A DNA stretch of 64,000 nt from Hofstenia miamia. Lineage: Eukaryota; Xenacoelomorpha; Acoela; Hofsteniidae. This document shows, piece by piece, positions 24,484 to 37,503 of the stretch (its first letter is position 1; each line of letters starts with the position of its first letter). The notes below the pieces were generated by a model, which saw only the letters and a list, made by a program, of their open reading frames with translations, made no database searches and was not told the DNA's origin. The stretch lies in assembly GCA_900660155.1 (NCBI GenBank), contig CABFPE010000147.1, positions 889,564-953,563 of the forward strand. Reading direction: 5' to 3'. Both the position numbers and the translations under genes were made by a program.

Positions 24484-26798
24484 GGCACGGGAAATGTCAT
24501 CAAAGCTTAAATTTTTTGAACAAAATATTGCTGAGGTTAATCACAACTGAGGTAGTTAATATTCTGATCAGGCTGGGTTCAGATTCATGCTAAGCCTATA
24601 TTGTCAATCTCTAGTGATGATGTTTGTGACAGTTTAACTAATAGAATAGAGATCCTTGTACTAGGGATCCTGGGGAGGAATCTAGTCCCCACACCACCAG
24701 CTAGTTTTTTTTTCAAAATATATCATATCTACAAATGTGTAAATTATATTTGAAATATTAGTGATACATTTACTTAAATTTACAAAATTTTAACAAATTT
24801 GTGTCATTTTTTATAAATTGTTAAAAATAATGTTGTGATTCAATTTTTTTATCTGTTTTGAGTGTGCAATAATCATTACAAAGCTTTCTTAAAATTAATG
24901 TAAGAACTAAAATAATTTTCAAAATGAGTTAAAATGGGTAGGTGTGTTAGCATCCCCTTTGAGTATATGATTTTATTTGCGATACTTAGCCCCCCCCTCT
25001 TCCAAAGCACCTCTGGGTTGCGTAGGATTCGAATAAAAAGGTTACCAGTTTCCCATCTTGCTTAAAAATAAAATAACACATTTACATATGTCGCAAAGGT
25101 GTGAAAAGATTTTAAGTTTATTGACGCATACAACAGTAGAACACGAAATTCAAATGTCGTAATTTAAATGTATATTTAAAAAAAAATCGGCCTTTGTATA
25201 TATTTTTGTTGAAGTTATTTGTATGCATGACATTGTGATGCACCTTTGTACAATGACCAATATTTGAATAAGATAAGATTCCATAACATATTCTTTATTC
25301 GGAAAAATATCAACAATATGAAGCTGATCGTTTATATAAATAGAATCTATTTGTCTTCTTCATATATGCCCTCTATTGTACAATAATTATTGAAAATCCA
25401 ATTAAAAAAAGAAAATCCGTTTTGTATATATCCTTCCTCAGATTATATCTAGTAGAGATATAAAAAGTTGTAAACTAGCTACTTTTATGAAATTACAGTA
25501 ATTGTTAACAGGAAAAATAATCATTGATTCTGGTAAAGCGCTAATCGTACCTAAGTAATAATCTAAATCACGTGCCTAAATTATTAGCAAATACCTCAAA
25601 CTTATATATAGGGACGTCTTTAAGCAGAATCTATTTAGTTGGAGCAAGCAGAAGTATGCATTTGTATTTTTATTCAAACTGTTCAAATCAATGAACTCAT
25701 AACATAAGAGATAATGTATAATATGTGGATATTTTAATATCTTTTTAACTGCATAATATTACTTTAAATATTGTAAATATTTGCAAAATATTAATCATAA
25801 AAACCAACAATACTAGCATTATGTGCTTACGCATAGTTATACAGTAGGTTTTCTTTTTTTATTATTTTATATTTAATGCTCAATTATTAAAAAGTGTGTT
25901 ATGTAATTGTTTACATTAATATATTAAAATCTCAAATTTCAACTGTTCTTTGTTTGTTAATTTTATTAAATAAATGCATTGTTCATTAAGATATAAATTG
26001 CACTGATAGTCTTAGTTGTTTTATATTTGAATGGCAGGTTTTTAATAATTGAATATAACATATGTCTAAATTTTAAAAATCACAGAAATAATCACTGCAA
26101 TTTAAATATGTAAATCATTTATAATACTAGAGTATAACCAATAAACTGTTGCGATAGTACTTTTAGTATAATATGTTGCTTAATTATATCTGGTGAGATT
26201 TAACAATAACTGTGTACAAGTGATGTGTGGGAACAGGTTTGACCGCGGATGACACCATTTACCTGGTTCTATTTGTGGGTATGGCTGGGAGTGCGTAAGA
26301 GCTTGATCATTACTGCAGGATACGTGTGCCAATTTAAAAGCTGGGCAACATTTCTAGTAACATTTTAACTTTTCACAAGCAAAATGTTTAAGTCGATTTT
26401 GCTTTCGTCAATTATTGAGGTTGATTAATGAATTAATATAAGAAAGAAGGAATAAAGAAAATATGCAATATTCAGAAGCTGTCCACTCTTGCAATTAAGC
26501 AGATTTGGAATGTCCACGCAGACACTTTCATATGTACTATTGTTTGAAATGTTTATCTTAAGTTTAGGTTTTAGTTTTCTATCAATTAAGAACATAACAC
26601 CGCCTTTTCCGATATATTGTAATGTAAAGTATGATTTCTATCTGTTCTAAATTCTGTAAATTTATTATTAACAATAGATGAAGAAGGTTTCTTCATGATT
26701 ATTTGTAAGCTACGCTTTGGATTGACACTTTTACTGAGATTTGCAGGGTTGAAGTTCATAAATTCATTTAATTGAAAAGTTTTAAATAAGTTTGAGGG
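24484..26798. other. intergenic AT-rich DNA
   Basis: No gene, RNA gene or element was recognised. A C-rich tract with TTAGCCCCCCCCTCTTCC at about 24985 is the kind of sequence found at transposon ends, without a visible partner. Confidence 0.35.
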
Positions 26799-27644
26799 CT
26801 TTGAAGCTCTTATTAATTAAAAATAATTGTAATCAACATTGATTTCTTCCGCTGGCTAGGGTTGTCTGGGTATGGATTTTTTATCCGACCGTACCTGCGA
26901 ATAGGACGAGTACGAGTGTCACTTTCACAGATTCGGGTAAAGAATAAAAATGATAAGCAAAACACGGATAAAATGCAGCGAAAAAAGATTAAGCATTTCG
27001 TATGGAAACTATTGGCAATTTGTCTTTATAGCATAAACATAGTTTGGAACTCCATATTATTGTTATATTATTTTCTTCCTAAACGTATTAATCTTTTTTT
27101 CAATAAAAGTAACAATGAATTATGATGTGGCATACGTAAAAGATCTTGTCTACTCCCTTCAAATTTTTTAAGTAAGCACTTGGGATATGAAAAAAGTCGA
27201 ATTTAATTTCTACATGTCTTTTATTACTAAATTATAAAAATGTTAGTTAAATATCAAAGGACCAAGGGATGACTCTAGATATACTGAAGTTCGTGATTTA
27301 ATTTGGTTAATAGCTTTGTAATCATACTTTCCTTGCAGTTTACAACTATTATTTAAAACTTGATTTACGATGCGAATCACCACTATTGTCATTAGTTTGA
27401 TTCTTTTGAATTCTAAATTGCAGCATTCATCATTATATAGTTGCAAGACAAGGGTGAGTAAGTATTTAACAAGCATTACGTATTACGCCATATATCAGAT
27501 GGCCAAATTCAGAGCTAAATAATTCGATTATTTAGCTAAAATCAATAAGTTTAGCTGTAGTCGGCCTTCGCCGAAATGTGTTTAGCCTATAGCGACAGTA
27601 GCATGCAGGCAACATTAATGATTAATAGCTTTCCATGTAATATT
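26799..27644. repeat. 846-bp block, copy 1
   Basis: The block repeats at 27646-28491 (offset 847) across a single n at 27645. The first 350 bases are identical; the rest differs by scattered substitutions and small indels. That pattern fits two alleles better than a read overlap. The open frame of 87 codons inside (26862-27125) begins with TTG and is not a convincing gene. Confidence 0.8.
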
Positions 27645-27645
27645 N

Positions 27646-28491
27646 CTTTGAAGCTCTTATTAATTAAAAATAATTGTAATCAACATTGATTTCTTCCGCT
27701 GGCTAGGGTTGTCTGGGTATGGATTTTTTATCCGACCGTACCTGCGAATAGGACGAGTACGAGTGTCACTTTCACAGATTCGGGTAAAGAATAAAAATGA
27801 TAAGCAAAACACGGATAAAATGCAGCGAAAAAAGATTAAGCATTTCGTATGGAAACTATTGGCAATTTGTCTTTATAGCATAAACATAGTTTGGAACTCC
27901 ATATTATTGTTATATTATTTTCTTCCTAAACGTATTAATCTTTTTTTCAATAAAAGTAACAATGAATTATGATGTGGCATACGTAAAAGATCTTGTCTAC
28001 TCCCTTCAAATTTTTTTAAGTAAGCACTTGGGATATGAAAAAAGTCGAATTTAATTCTACATGTCTTTTATTACTAAATTATAAAAACGTTAGTTAAATA
28101 TCAAAGGACCAAGGGACGACTCTAGATTACTGAAGTTCGTGATTTAATTTGATTAATAGCTTTGTAATCATACTTTCCTTGCAATTTATAACTACAATTT
28201 AAAACTTGATTTATGATGCGAATCACCGCTATTGTTATTACTTTGATTCTTTTTGAATTCTAATGCAGCATACATCATTATATAGTTGCAAGACAAGGGT
28301 GAGTAAGTATTTAACAAGCATTACGTATTACGCCATATAACAGATGCCCAAATTCGGAGCTAAATAATTCGATTATTTAGCTAAAATCAATAGGTTTAGC
28401 TGTAGCCGGCCTTCGCCGAAGTGTGTTTAGCCTGTAGCGACAGTAGCATGCAGGCAACATTAATGATTAATAGCTTTCCAATCGTTTGTAA
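27646..28491. repeat. 846-bp block, copy 2 (allele-like)
   Basis: Second copy of the block at 26799-27644. Its last 100 bases begin another repeated block (28392-29087), so three repeats are chained here. Confidence 0.8.
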
Positions 28492-29087
28492 TATTGTTCT
28501 CATTATTTGCTATTTTGTTATATATTGATGTATTTGCTAAAAACTGAACTTCTATGATTCATTTAAGGTTAGCCGCGGATATGAGTAAAGATTTTGCGAG
28601 CAGGGTTAATGACTTCTGGCAAGTTAATTTATATTTGAGTTGCAGTTTTACCAAACTTTCAAGTTGTTTTACAAAAGGTTTAAAAAAGTATCTAGAATTA
28701 GAAACAATTTAGTTTGGCTCTCTAAAGAACATATGGGAATTATATTTTCGAAGATCGAAATCAATTCTCAATATTCGATTATCACATTGCATTGCAAAAA
28801 AAATTAAATTAAACTATCCAGAAAATTAAAAATTAATGACCAATCTCAAATAATTTCTTGTGAATTAAAAGAATAGCTTCAATGTCATCCTTAAGAAAAC
28901 CAAACTTTCCTTTCTAATCAGAGTGAAAATTTGAACAATTCCCATATGTCCTTTGAAAAAAATGTGTGTAGTAATGAGACTATTCTGATAATTAATCAGG
29001 GGACTATTGTTAAAAAAAGCTAAAAGAATATAGTCATTCTTATCTTATCAATTAAACAATTCTTCAACATCAATAACATTTTATTTG
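28392..29087. repeat. 696-bp tandem repeat, copy 1
   Basis: GGTTTAGCTGTAGCCGGCCT and everything after it, up to AATAACATTTTATT, recurs at 29089-29779 with only about two base changes (for example CTAGAATT against CTAAAATT). No n lies between the copies, unlike the other blocks. No coding content was recognised. Confidence 0.85.
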
Positions 29088-29779
29088 GTTTAGCTGTAGC
29101 CGGCCTTCGCCGAAGTGTGTTTAGCCTGTAGCGACAGTAGCATGCAGGCAACATTAATGATTAATAGCTTTCCAATCGTTTGTAATATTGTTCTCATTAT
29201 TTGCTATTTTGTTATATATTGATGTATTTGCTAAAAACTGAACTTCTATGATTCATTTAAGGTTAGCCGCGGATATGAGTAAAGATTTTGCGAGCAGGGT
29301 TAATGACTTCTGGCAAGTTAATTTATATTTGAGTTGCAGTTTTACCAAACTTTCAAGTTGTTTTACAAAAGGTTTAAAAAAGTATCTAAAATTAGAAACA
29401 ATTTAGTTTGGCTCTCTAAAGAACATATGGGAATTATATTTTCGAAGATCGAAATCAATTCTCAATATTCGATTATCACATTGCATTGCAAAAAAAATTA
29501 AATTAAACTATCCAGAAAATTAAAAATTAATGACCAATCTCAAATAATTTCTTGTGAATTAAAAGAATAGCTTCAATGTCATCCTTAAGAAAACCAAACT
29601 TTCCTTTCTAATCAGAGTGAAAATTTGAACAATTCCCATATGTCCTTTGAAAAAAATGTGTGTAGTAATGAGACTATTCTGATAATTAATCAGGGGACTA
29701 TTGTTAAAAAAAGCTAAAAGAATATAGTCATTCTTATCTTATCAATTAAACAATTGTTCAACATCAATAACATTTTATT
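29088..29779. repeat. 696-bp tandem repeat, copy 2
   Basis: Near-identical copy of 28392-29087. Unique sequence resumes after AACATTTTATT at about 29779 and continues without recognised content to the LTR element at 30111. Confidence 0.85.
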
Positions 29780-30110
29780 GGAATGAACATTATACAAGAT
29801 AGTAGGTTTATATAACCCAACTTTTTAAACTGAGTGCAATTTCATGTGACTTCTGATTTGCAATTTTGATAAAATAGTGGAAACGTTTAGGCAACTTATA
29901 TCAACTTTGAAATGGTCAAAACCCTATCCATTTGCAACGGCGTCACCAGATTTTCAAAGTAGTAGGGGATTGGGATCAAAAGCTTATAAAGGATCATAGG
30001 TTGAAGCGATAAATTTCATTATTTGATTAGATAACATCCTTATTTCTTTTCTATTCCAATGCAGATTTCACTTAATATTTCGAAATTCGAAAATTCCCCA
30101 TCATAAATAC

Positions 30111-30304
30111 TGTAACGCGTTATGGTACACACCACCAGTAACAGATGGTAGCGATGCGCTGATACAGTGATGCGAATGTAGAAAACAACACACGGGCGCC
30201 CTACCTAAGACAAGTTATATATACGATGTTAATTTTAGTATGACAACACATTATTCTTGTAACTTAAATATAATCGATTCTTTTATTATATTTATTATAT
30301 TACA
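30111..30304 (+). repeat. 5' LTR
   Basis: Begins TGTAACGCG and ends TTATATTACA, just before the primer-binding-like site. Pairs with 32406-32583. Confidence 0.8.
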
Positions 30305-32405
30305 TGGTGACAGAGGTAACTATGAAACTTCTAAAACCCAATCCCTTTGACGTCGACAGCCACAACATCACATCTGCATAACGAAGATGGCTGAATTGAT
30401 TTAATCAGTTTCTACAAGCTACAGAGATGGACACCAAACAGGACAATGTGAAAATCGCTTTCCCTTTACGATGCAAAGGTGTAGAATCTAATGTAATTTT
30501 TGAGAATTTTTCTTGGATACCAACGGAAAACCAAAAGAAGTTTGAAACAGTTGTTCAAAAATTTGACAAATACCTCACTCGTAAATGTAATGAAGTTTTT
30601 AAAAGGTACATCTTCTACACTACTCCCCCAAAATTGTCTAACAATTGATGAATTTCTCAATTCAGTCATGGTGCTTGCTTAATTCAAGATTCACAACCAT
30701 ATGCATATGCAGGTAGGTGCCTGTCAGCGGCAGAAAAGAACTATTCTCAGATTAAGAAAGAATTGCTAGCTATTGCTTTTGGATGCACTTACTTCAACCA
30801 ATACGTATATGGTCGCCACATAACTATTGAATCAGACCACAAGCCTCTAGAAGCTCTACAATCGAAACTTATAACTGTGAGTTGATCAGGTATACGTTTA
30901 CAGGTCCCCGTCAAGCTAACCACACCTGAAACCCGGGAATCAGATGGTCTTGNCCAATACAGAAAATGAACGTTGAAGAAATTATTGCGATAGCTGTGCA
31001 TCAAGTCATCACGTCATTAGGAGATAGATTGGACAGTGTCTGGCTTCGCAGAATTAAGCAAGATTCAGAAGAAGACACCACATTGAGAGTGGTGAAGCAA
31101 TATATCATGAACGGGTGGCTGGAGCACAGTAAGAATATCTCATTGGATGCAAGACTATACTACAAGATTCGGAACGAACTGCACATCTTAAAAAGGTTGA
31201 TCATATTTGGAACAAAGATAGTAATACCCAAACGTACACAGGTACATATACTGAAACCCTTCATACGGCACATTTGGGAAGTGAAAAGAAAGCAGCTTGC
31301 GCGGCAGTCACTATTTTGGCCCAAAATCTCCTACTGCATAAAAAACTCGTTAAAGACTGTTCAACGTGCACACAACATAGATACGCTCTTTGCAAAGAAC
31401 CCATACGTCAACCCGACCGTCCATCCCTTCTGTTTCAAAAAATTTGACTTGATATGGCAGACATAGATGGTAAAAGCTTCTTAGTTGCAATGGATTACTA
31501 TTCAAGATTTATAAATGCCTACCAGATTGCAAACAAATGCTCAAAAACAATTATCTCGAAGTTATGCTAATTGTTTGCTTATCATGGTATACCAGCGAAA
31601 ATCGTTGCAGATCACATACCTTTCGCCGTCAAGAACATCAGTGAAGTGGGACGACAATTTGGCTTCAGATTCGTTCAATAAAGTCCGCGATACCCGCAGT
31701 CAAATGGATTTGCGGAAAAAGTTGTTTCCATCTTTAAAAGAATTTACAAAAAATACGATAATATCAACTTCGGACTTCTTCATTATAATAACACACGTTT
31801 GCAAGACATACAGCATTCTCCAGCGCAACTGATGTACAGTTGCGGTTTAAGAACTAACATGCCAACAACTCAAAAAGTTCTGAAACCCTTAGCCGGTTGC
31901 CAGTAAAAAATGACTAGCCTCAATGTTAGTAAGTCCCAGAAACAGAAGCACTACTATGATAAGAATTGCAAAGAAGTTGATGGAATTCCAAATGGTAACA
32001 GAGTATGTGTAAAGAACCTGAACTCATTTGCCACAGTAATTCGGAAACCGGACGAACCACGATCCTATATCTTGAAATCCGATCGAGGTGTAGTAATTCG
32101 GCGAAACAGACACCACATACATAGATTTTATGAAAATAGAGCTGAACATGCCAATCCGGGAAACTACTACGAGTCAGAAGATGAAGATGATAAGAAAAAT
32201 GAAAAAGAAGACTGTACCATTGTGTCACCCCCCTACTCCATCTCATGCAAGCAAAATAGGTCAAGAAGATTGTCAAAAGGAGGAAGACAGTATGCAGAAT
32301 AAGCGTCTGGCGAGAATATATCGAAAAGCTGAAAAATTCGAAAATGTTGTAAACCTTGGAGAATACAGACTGAAGCAGACTGCAAAATTCCTTAAGAAGA
32401 GGAAA

Positions 32406-32583
32406 TGTAACGCGTTATGGTACACAGCACCAGTAACAAAGGGTAGCGATGCGCTGGTACAGTGATGCGAATGTAGAAAACAACACACAGGTGCACTACC
32501 TAAGACGCGTTATAAATACGTTGTTAATTTTAGCATGGCAACACATTATTTTCTTGACTTAAATATAATCGTTTTTTATTACA
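32406..32583 (+). repeat. 3' LTR
   Basis: Begins TGTAACGCG after a purine-rich tract and ends near TTTATTACA. It is a little shorter than the 5' copy and differs from it at about one base in eleven by eye. Confidence 0.78.
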
Positions 32584-32735
32584 TTTTGCAATCTTTACAA
32601 ATACTGGTGCCATTTATTGCACGCTGCAACCTTGAAAATGTATACACTGTAAATTTAAAGGTGGAGCAGGGGGCTCAGCAATCCTTTAGATTTCAACAAG
32701 CAAAGACTTCTGCTTTGAAAAGCGAACCAAAAAAT

Positions 32736-33936
32736 TAAGTGAGTATGGGGAAATGTTTCAAAAAATTCATTTTTTCAGTTTTTTGATATGTTATAATCCC
32801 TTCATTCTAGTTTCTGAAAATGTATCATTTTTTCAGTGTTTTTGACGGATGCATTCGGAGAAGTGGATTGACACATCCATTGCCCAGCCCAACTGGGAGG
32901 TGGTGCAAATATAAGAATGGAATGCAAAACTACAAAACAACAAGGTTCATTGATCCAAAATGGCATAAGTGGATAATTTCACTCTATGATCAGCTGACAT
33001 CATCTGAAAGGTTGAAAAAGTGTGTACCCGGCCAGACTCAGAATCAAAACGAGCCAATACATATTAGAATGTGGAATTAAAGCTCAAAGGATCATTTTGT
33101 AGGGCCTAAGATTTCATGCCTGCTATACAGCACTGGAACATAATAGAGGCTCCAGAGCTAAGAGTGTATTGATGTTGAAGTTGGGTTGAATCCATCAATA
33201 ACACTACATGAGGGTAATCAAGCGCGAGATGAGACGAGAATGAAAAAGAGCCTGGAGAGCTCGAAAAAACCGAAATACTCTAAGGAAAGAAGCTCTAGTG
33301 ATTATCAAAGTGGTGGATTCTGAAGTTATTTTAAAAAAGTAGTGAAATAAGACTCATTATTCAATATTTCAAAATTTAAAATTTGTTTTCGCGTTTTTTT
33401 CATGTTTCATTTTTCACAGATTTTTCGATGACCACATATTTTTTTAGATTTCGTTTTTTCATGCATAGCTATAATATGCACATTATTAGATAGCTAAAAA
33501 ACGTTCTATAAACCTATTTTGATATGCTTCATTATAAAATTATATACGAAAAAGTGTGATAGGATAAAGTGTGGAAAAAACACAGCGACTCAGTTTGAGC
33601 TTGAAAAAAGTCATAAAATTTTTCAAGTATCCAGGTGATCAATAAAACTCTTAATAGGATTGATCAAAATTTCATTCTGAATTCGAATCCGCTCTCTAAA
33701 TTTAGTTTAGACTATTCGTTTTTGAGAAAAAATAGGAAAATAAATTATCATGCAATGTTAGTTTGACTTTGACCTGCGAGTCGACCTTTGGAGTGAAGGT
33801 CATTATGAATCATCTAAGGTAATATGGTTCAAATACCTTTTGAACGACCTTCCTTCATAGTGATTGCATGTATATAAGCCGAGATATCGCGAATAGAAGT
33901 TTTGTGAGTATTTTCCCCATACCCACTCCTTAAGTA
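32736..33936 (+). mobile_element. Mutator-like DNA transposon remnant with terminal inverted repeats
   Basis: The left end reads GTGAGTATGGGGAAA. The right end, reversed, reads GGAGTGGGTATGGGGAAAA, and TTAA or TTAAG lies at both outer borders. Inside, the plus strand from 32820 codes for LTHPLPSPTGRW, then WIISLYDQLTS, then KKCVPGQTQNQNEPIHIRMW (32950-33077). The last block matches the motif G-x-TQN-x-NE-xxx-xx-IW that I associate with the Mutator-like transposase family abundant in arthropods. A stop follows, but FVGPK and later blocks continue the reading to about 33320. The N-terminal catalytic part is missing, so it cannot act alone. Confidence 0.55.
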
Positions 33937-35153
33937 ATATATATTTGTTGTTGCGTTCTAATTTGGAAATAAATAACAAATTAAGACAAATCGTTTAACC
34001 AGGGGCGCCAAACCCCTTAAAAATCAGGGGGCTAAGGGTTTGAAATTTTTTTATGTGATCACATGTAATAAATAAATATCATTGACCCTTTTAAAGTTTG
34101 TATGATTCCTTGAAAAAAATTTAAACGTTTATAGCTTAAGAACTAATAAAGATATGCAAAACCAGAAGGTGCCGCATAATAACAAGGGCTTCCTCTTTCA
34201 CTTACGTTTTGAAACGATACTCGATCACGGTCCCATTAAGATGTGCCCTTGCCCAAATGTTCCAAACCCAGTGCCTTTAGGGCTGCTATTTCTGACTTTG
34301 TGCATTGCACACTTCGATTCTCTTAGGTAGTTTATTTGCATACAAAGAAGCTGTTGAACGTCGATGTTGTTTTTATGTGCTCTAAGCCGTAGAATTACAT
34401 GAACGTTAGGTTTGAAAATTATTTAACTCTTTTTTGAAAAATTGGAATTTTCAATTACTTTCTCCAAATTTCTCATTCATTAATGTTTCTTCTTAATCTA
34501 GTTCAAATTTCATATTAAATATTTTGCATTGTTCAAGATATTTGAATAAAGTCTAAAATTCAATTTAATAATGTGTAAAATATGCTTTCATAAATCCACA
34601 CAAGAACAACATTTCTTCTTAACGCAAGTCAAGTTTCTTGAAGAATAATGCTTTCTTTCAAAAAGTTGTTTTCAGCGCAAAATCTTGCGCAATGATTCTG
34701 TTTGCAGCATTGGCTTAATAGTTTTTCATTTATAAAATTGTGCAAATGTTGTCATGAGTCAAAATATTGCCAATTAAAATAAGTGAAAAATTCTTTCTTG
34801 CTTCAATATTTTTTCAGAAAGATACGGAATTGCTAATCCCATTCGTCAAATCGAAGAGAATACAGTACATGAAGTTATAATGACAAAAGTCTTGTTTTTG
34901 CGAAAGCTACTAAAATTTTGGGAAGAAATTTTCAGTTTTATTTGTCTTTTCTACTTTTGCTGAAGAAATAACTTAGTTATTTATTGTAAGCATTGATACA
35001 TGAAATCCCAGAAAATGATTACTGCCAAATCCCATTTGGGAATTATTAATATACATTAATTTGGAAGATTTTTAAGAATTATAAGAATTAAGGATTATGT
35101 GTCCATTTACTTCTTCAGAAGTGCTTTATAAGCCTTATATAACTTAGTATGAC
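33937..35153. other. intergenic or transposon-flank DNA
   Basis: No gene was recognised. CAGGGGCGCCAAACCCCTTA at about 33999 looks like a hAT-type terminal repeat and may be the outer end of the hAT-like remnant that follows, but I could not find its partner. Confidence 0.35.
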
Positions 35154-37298
35154 GTCCAGTTGCAAAATTGGTATTCTTTAGTAAGCCGAATGTATTCTTC
35201 ACAATAAGCCTCGTGCTAAAAAAAGTGCAGTCAGCTTCTAGATCCCTGAATGCTTGCAAGGTTTTCCCTTCAGTAAGGTTTCATTATTAAAACAGATCAG
35301 TTGGATTTTTTTATAGCATGTTAGCAGTATTGAATCTAAGATTGAAATTCCGCGGTAACAATTCCACGTATGTGGGTACAGCTAAATCATAGCATGGACT
35401 AAAGTTGATGTGAATTGATACATGTTATCGACATGTGCAAAATTAAGATTCATCTATGCACTGCATCTAATTACATTAACATCATAAATTTTGAATTTAA
35501 AACATATCATATTTAGTTACAATTGAAATTTATGGAGAGATAATTCATGACATGATATTAAATATATTAAAATCTTACTAACCCGAATCCAATGTTATGA
35601 ATATAAGCAGATTGTTTATTGCTTATGTACATTAATATGCAGCGAATATAAATACTAATTAAAAAACAAACAGATTCCATGTTTGACAAAACATTACTAG
35701 AGTACGTTTAAAAGTGACACCGAAATCTACGTAGACAGTGAAGCTTTGGAATATAATAACTTTAATAAAATTGCAAAATTTAGCATATATTCCAACAAAA
35801 CAATTTCCTGTGACCACAAAGAATTGTTGGCCTACATAGAAGGTAGAGTTCCTTACATGAAAGAGGCAGTTTGTTAAAATCAAGTTCTTATGCCAAAACT
35901 ACTGAACCTTACTTGTTTAACCCATGCTATTCACAGAGTGTGTAAGAAAATTAGTGAATTAAAAATGTCAGTTGATCAAGTAGTTCTTGCAGTGAAAGGG
36001 ATTTTCAAAGAGGTAGCTTCTTTTTTGTTGGAGGACGTTTTGTTTACATTTTGCAAATCTTGAAATCAAACTCAAAATTCCAATGGTATCTGCAGATGTG
36101 TATTTTCACCCTACTAACTAATTTTGGCAGACAACCAGGTGCGCAGAAATAATAAATATTTTGGTAGGACCTCAAAATAGAGAACACATATATCATTAGA
36201 CATGACACTTAACATTTTAACAGCTTATAAATGTTGCAATTGAAATTGCTATTATTAGATATTTAATATTTAACTATGTCAGAACAATGCTAAATTGAAA
36301 AAACAAACATTGTGCATTTCAATATCTATAATATGCAATAATAACAAATAGGTGATTGAAACAGGAAATTTGCCACAAGTTCTATCCTTTGGAAATAAGT
36401 TGTTTGTCAAGTAGATTTAGCATAAAAGAGGAGGGCATGGACCTTTTTCAAACATGCATGAAAAAACAGTTATTGTGATTTTCACTATTTCTCTGTTTTT
36501 GGAGGGGGCACGTGCAACCAGTGCCACCCTGTTGCCTGCTCATATGTCATTCTTAATATGCAATCAATAAATATTTAAAAAATTTTTGTTTCAAGTGCAT
36601 ATTATACATTTTTTAGAGGCATAGGTGAAATGCATATCTGATATTCTTGAGGGGAATACATGCCCTATCCATGAGCGTCAGCATTGTTAAAGAGAATGCT
36701 ACACTGGCGATATTTTCCAAACTTTGGTCGGGATTTTTATGTGCTACACAGCATAATTTTGTATAAACAAAAATCTGGACAAAAATTTGGACAAAAACAA
36801 TCGTTAGTGCAGCACCCTTTAACATTAGTGTAGCTTCCGTTGTCTACATAGCAGAGAAGGTTATTTAAAAAAAAATTAATTTTGGCACTAGACTGAAGGC
36901 AAAACTCTTTTTTGTTCTCATGCCTTTCATTCCCAAGTAAAATTTTACAATAACAAATGTAGCGTCATATAAGGTGGACGCTGTTGTGATGATGTAGTAC
37001 ATGCTGAATATCATCATGCATGAATGATCTCTCAAATAATAATAGAAGTATTTCTAAACGTATCACTAAATAGATTTTAGTTTCATGTTAACTTAACTCT
37101 AATTCCTCTATTGTATGTTAGTCTAATGATGTTGATACCGGGAATAATATTCTTTAACTCGAGGGAATTATTCTCCCTCCTCCCCTCGAAATACCCCGTA
37201 GTCATAATGGAAGCCGTTCACAGATTTCTCCATCCAGTCAAGACCGCACATTCACTTTTTGTCATAATCAGAAGTATCTGATCGGAAATTTATGAACT
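35154..37298 (+). mobile_element. hAT-like transposon remnant, copy 1
   Basis: The plus strand has a short open stretch at 35887-36061 coding for LMPKLLNLTCLTHAIHRVCK and on to VDQVVLAVKGIFKEV. This matches the block with the HVTCLAHALHRVAE core found in hAT transposases related to CGGBP1 and its relatives. Just before it, ELLAYIEGRVPYMKEAV aligns with the LLFxSDAAPYMVKAG block of the same family, in a frame broken by one stop. The rest is too decayed to read. The block is repeated at 37504-39754, with an isolated n at 37299. Confidence 0.6.
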
Positions 37299-37503
37299 NA
37301 ATATATAAGTTTCATATATATATATATATAAGTTTCATGAGCTAAAATTCTAAAATTTGACGGGTCGGTTCAATTTTTCTCTATTTAGTTGGGAAAACAG
37401 CAAAATCTTCAGCAATTCAATAAAATTACTAATTATAATTTTGAAAATCCAGGGGGGGGGCAAGTGCCCCCCTTGCCCCTCCCTGCCGGCGCCCATGATA
37501 ACT

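Larger units (their letters stand above)
30111..32583 (+). mobile_element. decayed Ty3/gypsy-type LTR retrotransposon (fossil)
   Basis: Two direct terminal repeats of about 180-194 bp bound the element: 30111-30304 and 32406-32583, both starting TGTAACGCGTTATGGTACAC. By eye they differ at about 15 of some 170 aligned positions, so the insertion is old. A primer-binding-like TGGTGACAGAGG follows the first repeat, and a purine-rich AAGAAGAGGAAA precedes the second. Between them, weak traces of a gag-like start, an RNase H-like region and an integrase-like region lie in the order expected for Ty3/gypsy. The whole is only about 2.5 kb, roughly half the family's usual size, and is broken many times. 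No matching target-site duplication is evident. A single n lies at 30953. Confidence 0.82.

Noticed and set aside
26862-27125. 87-codon frame, seen again at 27709-27972
   Set aside because: It starts with TTG, not ATG, has no domain, and its second copy comes from the repeated block, so the repetition is not evidence of selection.
35659-35883. Minus-strand frame of 74 codons, repeated at 37982-38206
   Set aside because: It is antisense to the plus-strand hAT-like blocks (PYMKEAV and LTCLTHAIHRV), which explain the open frame.
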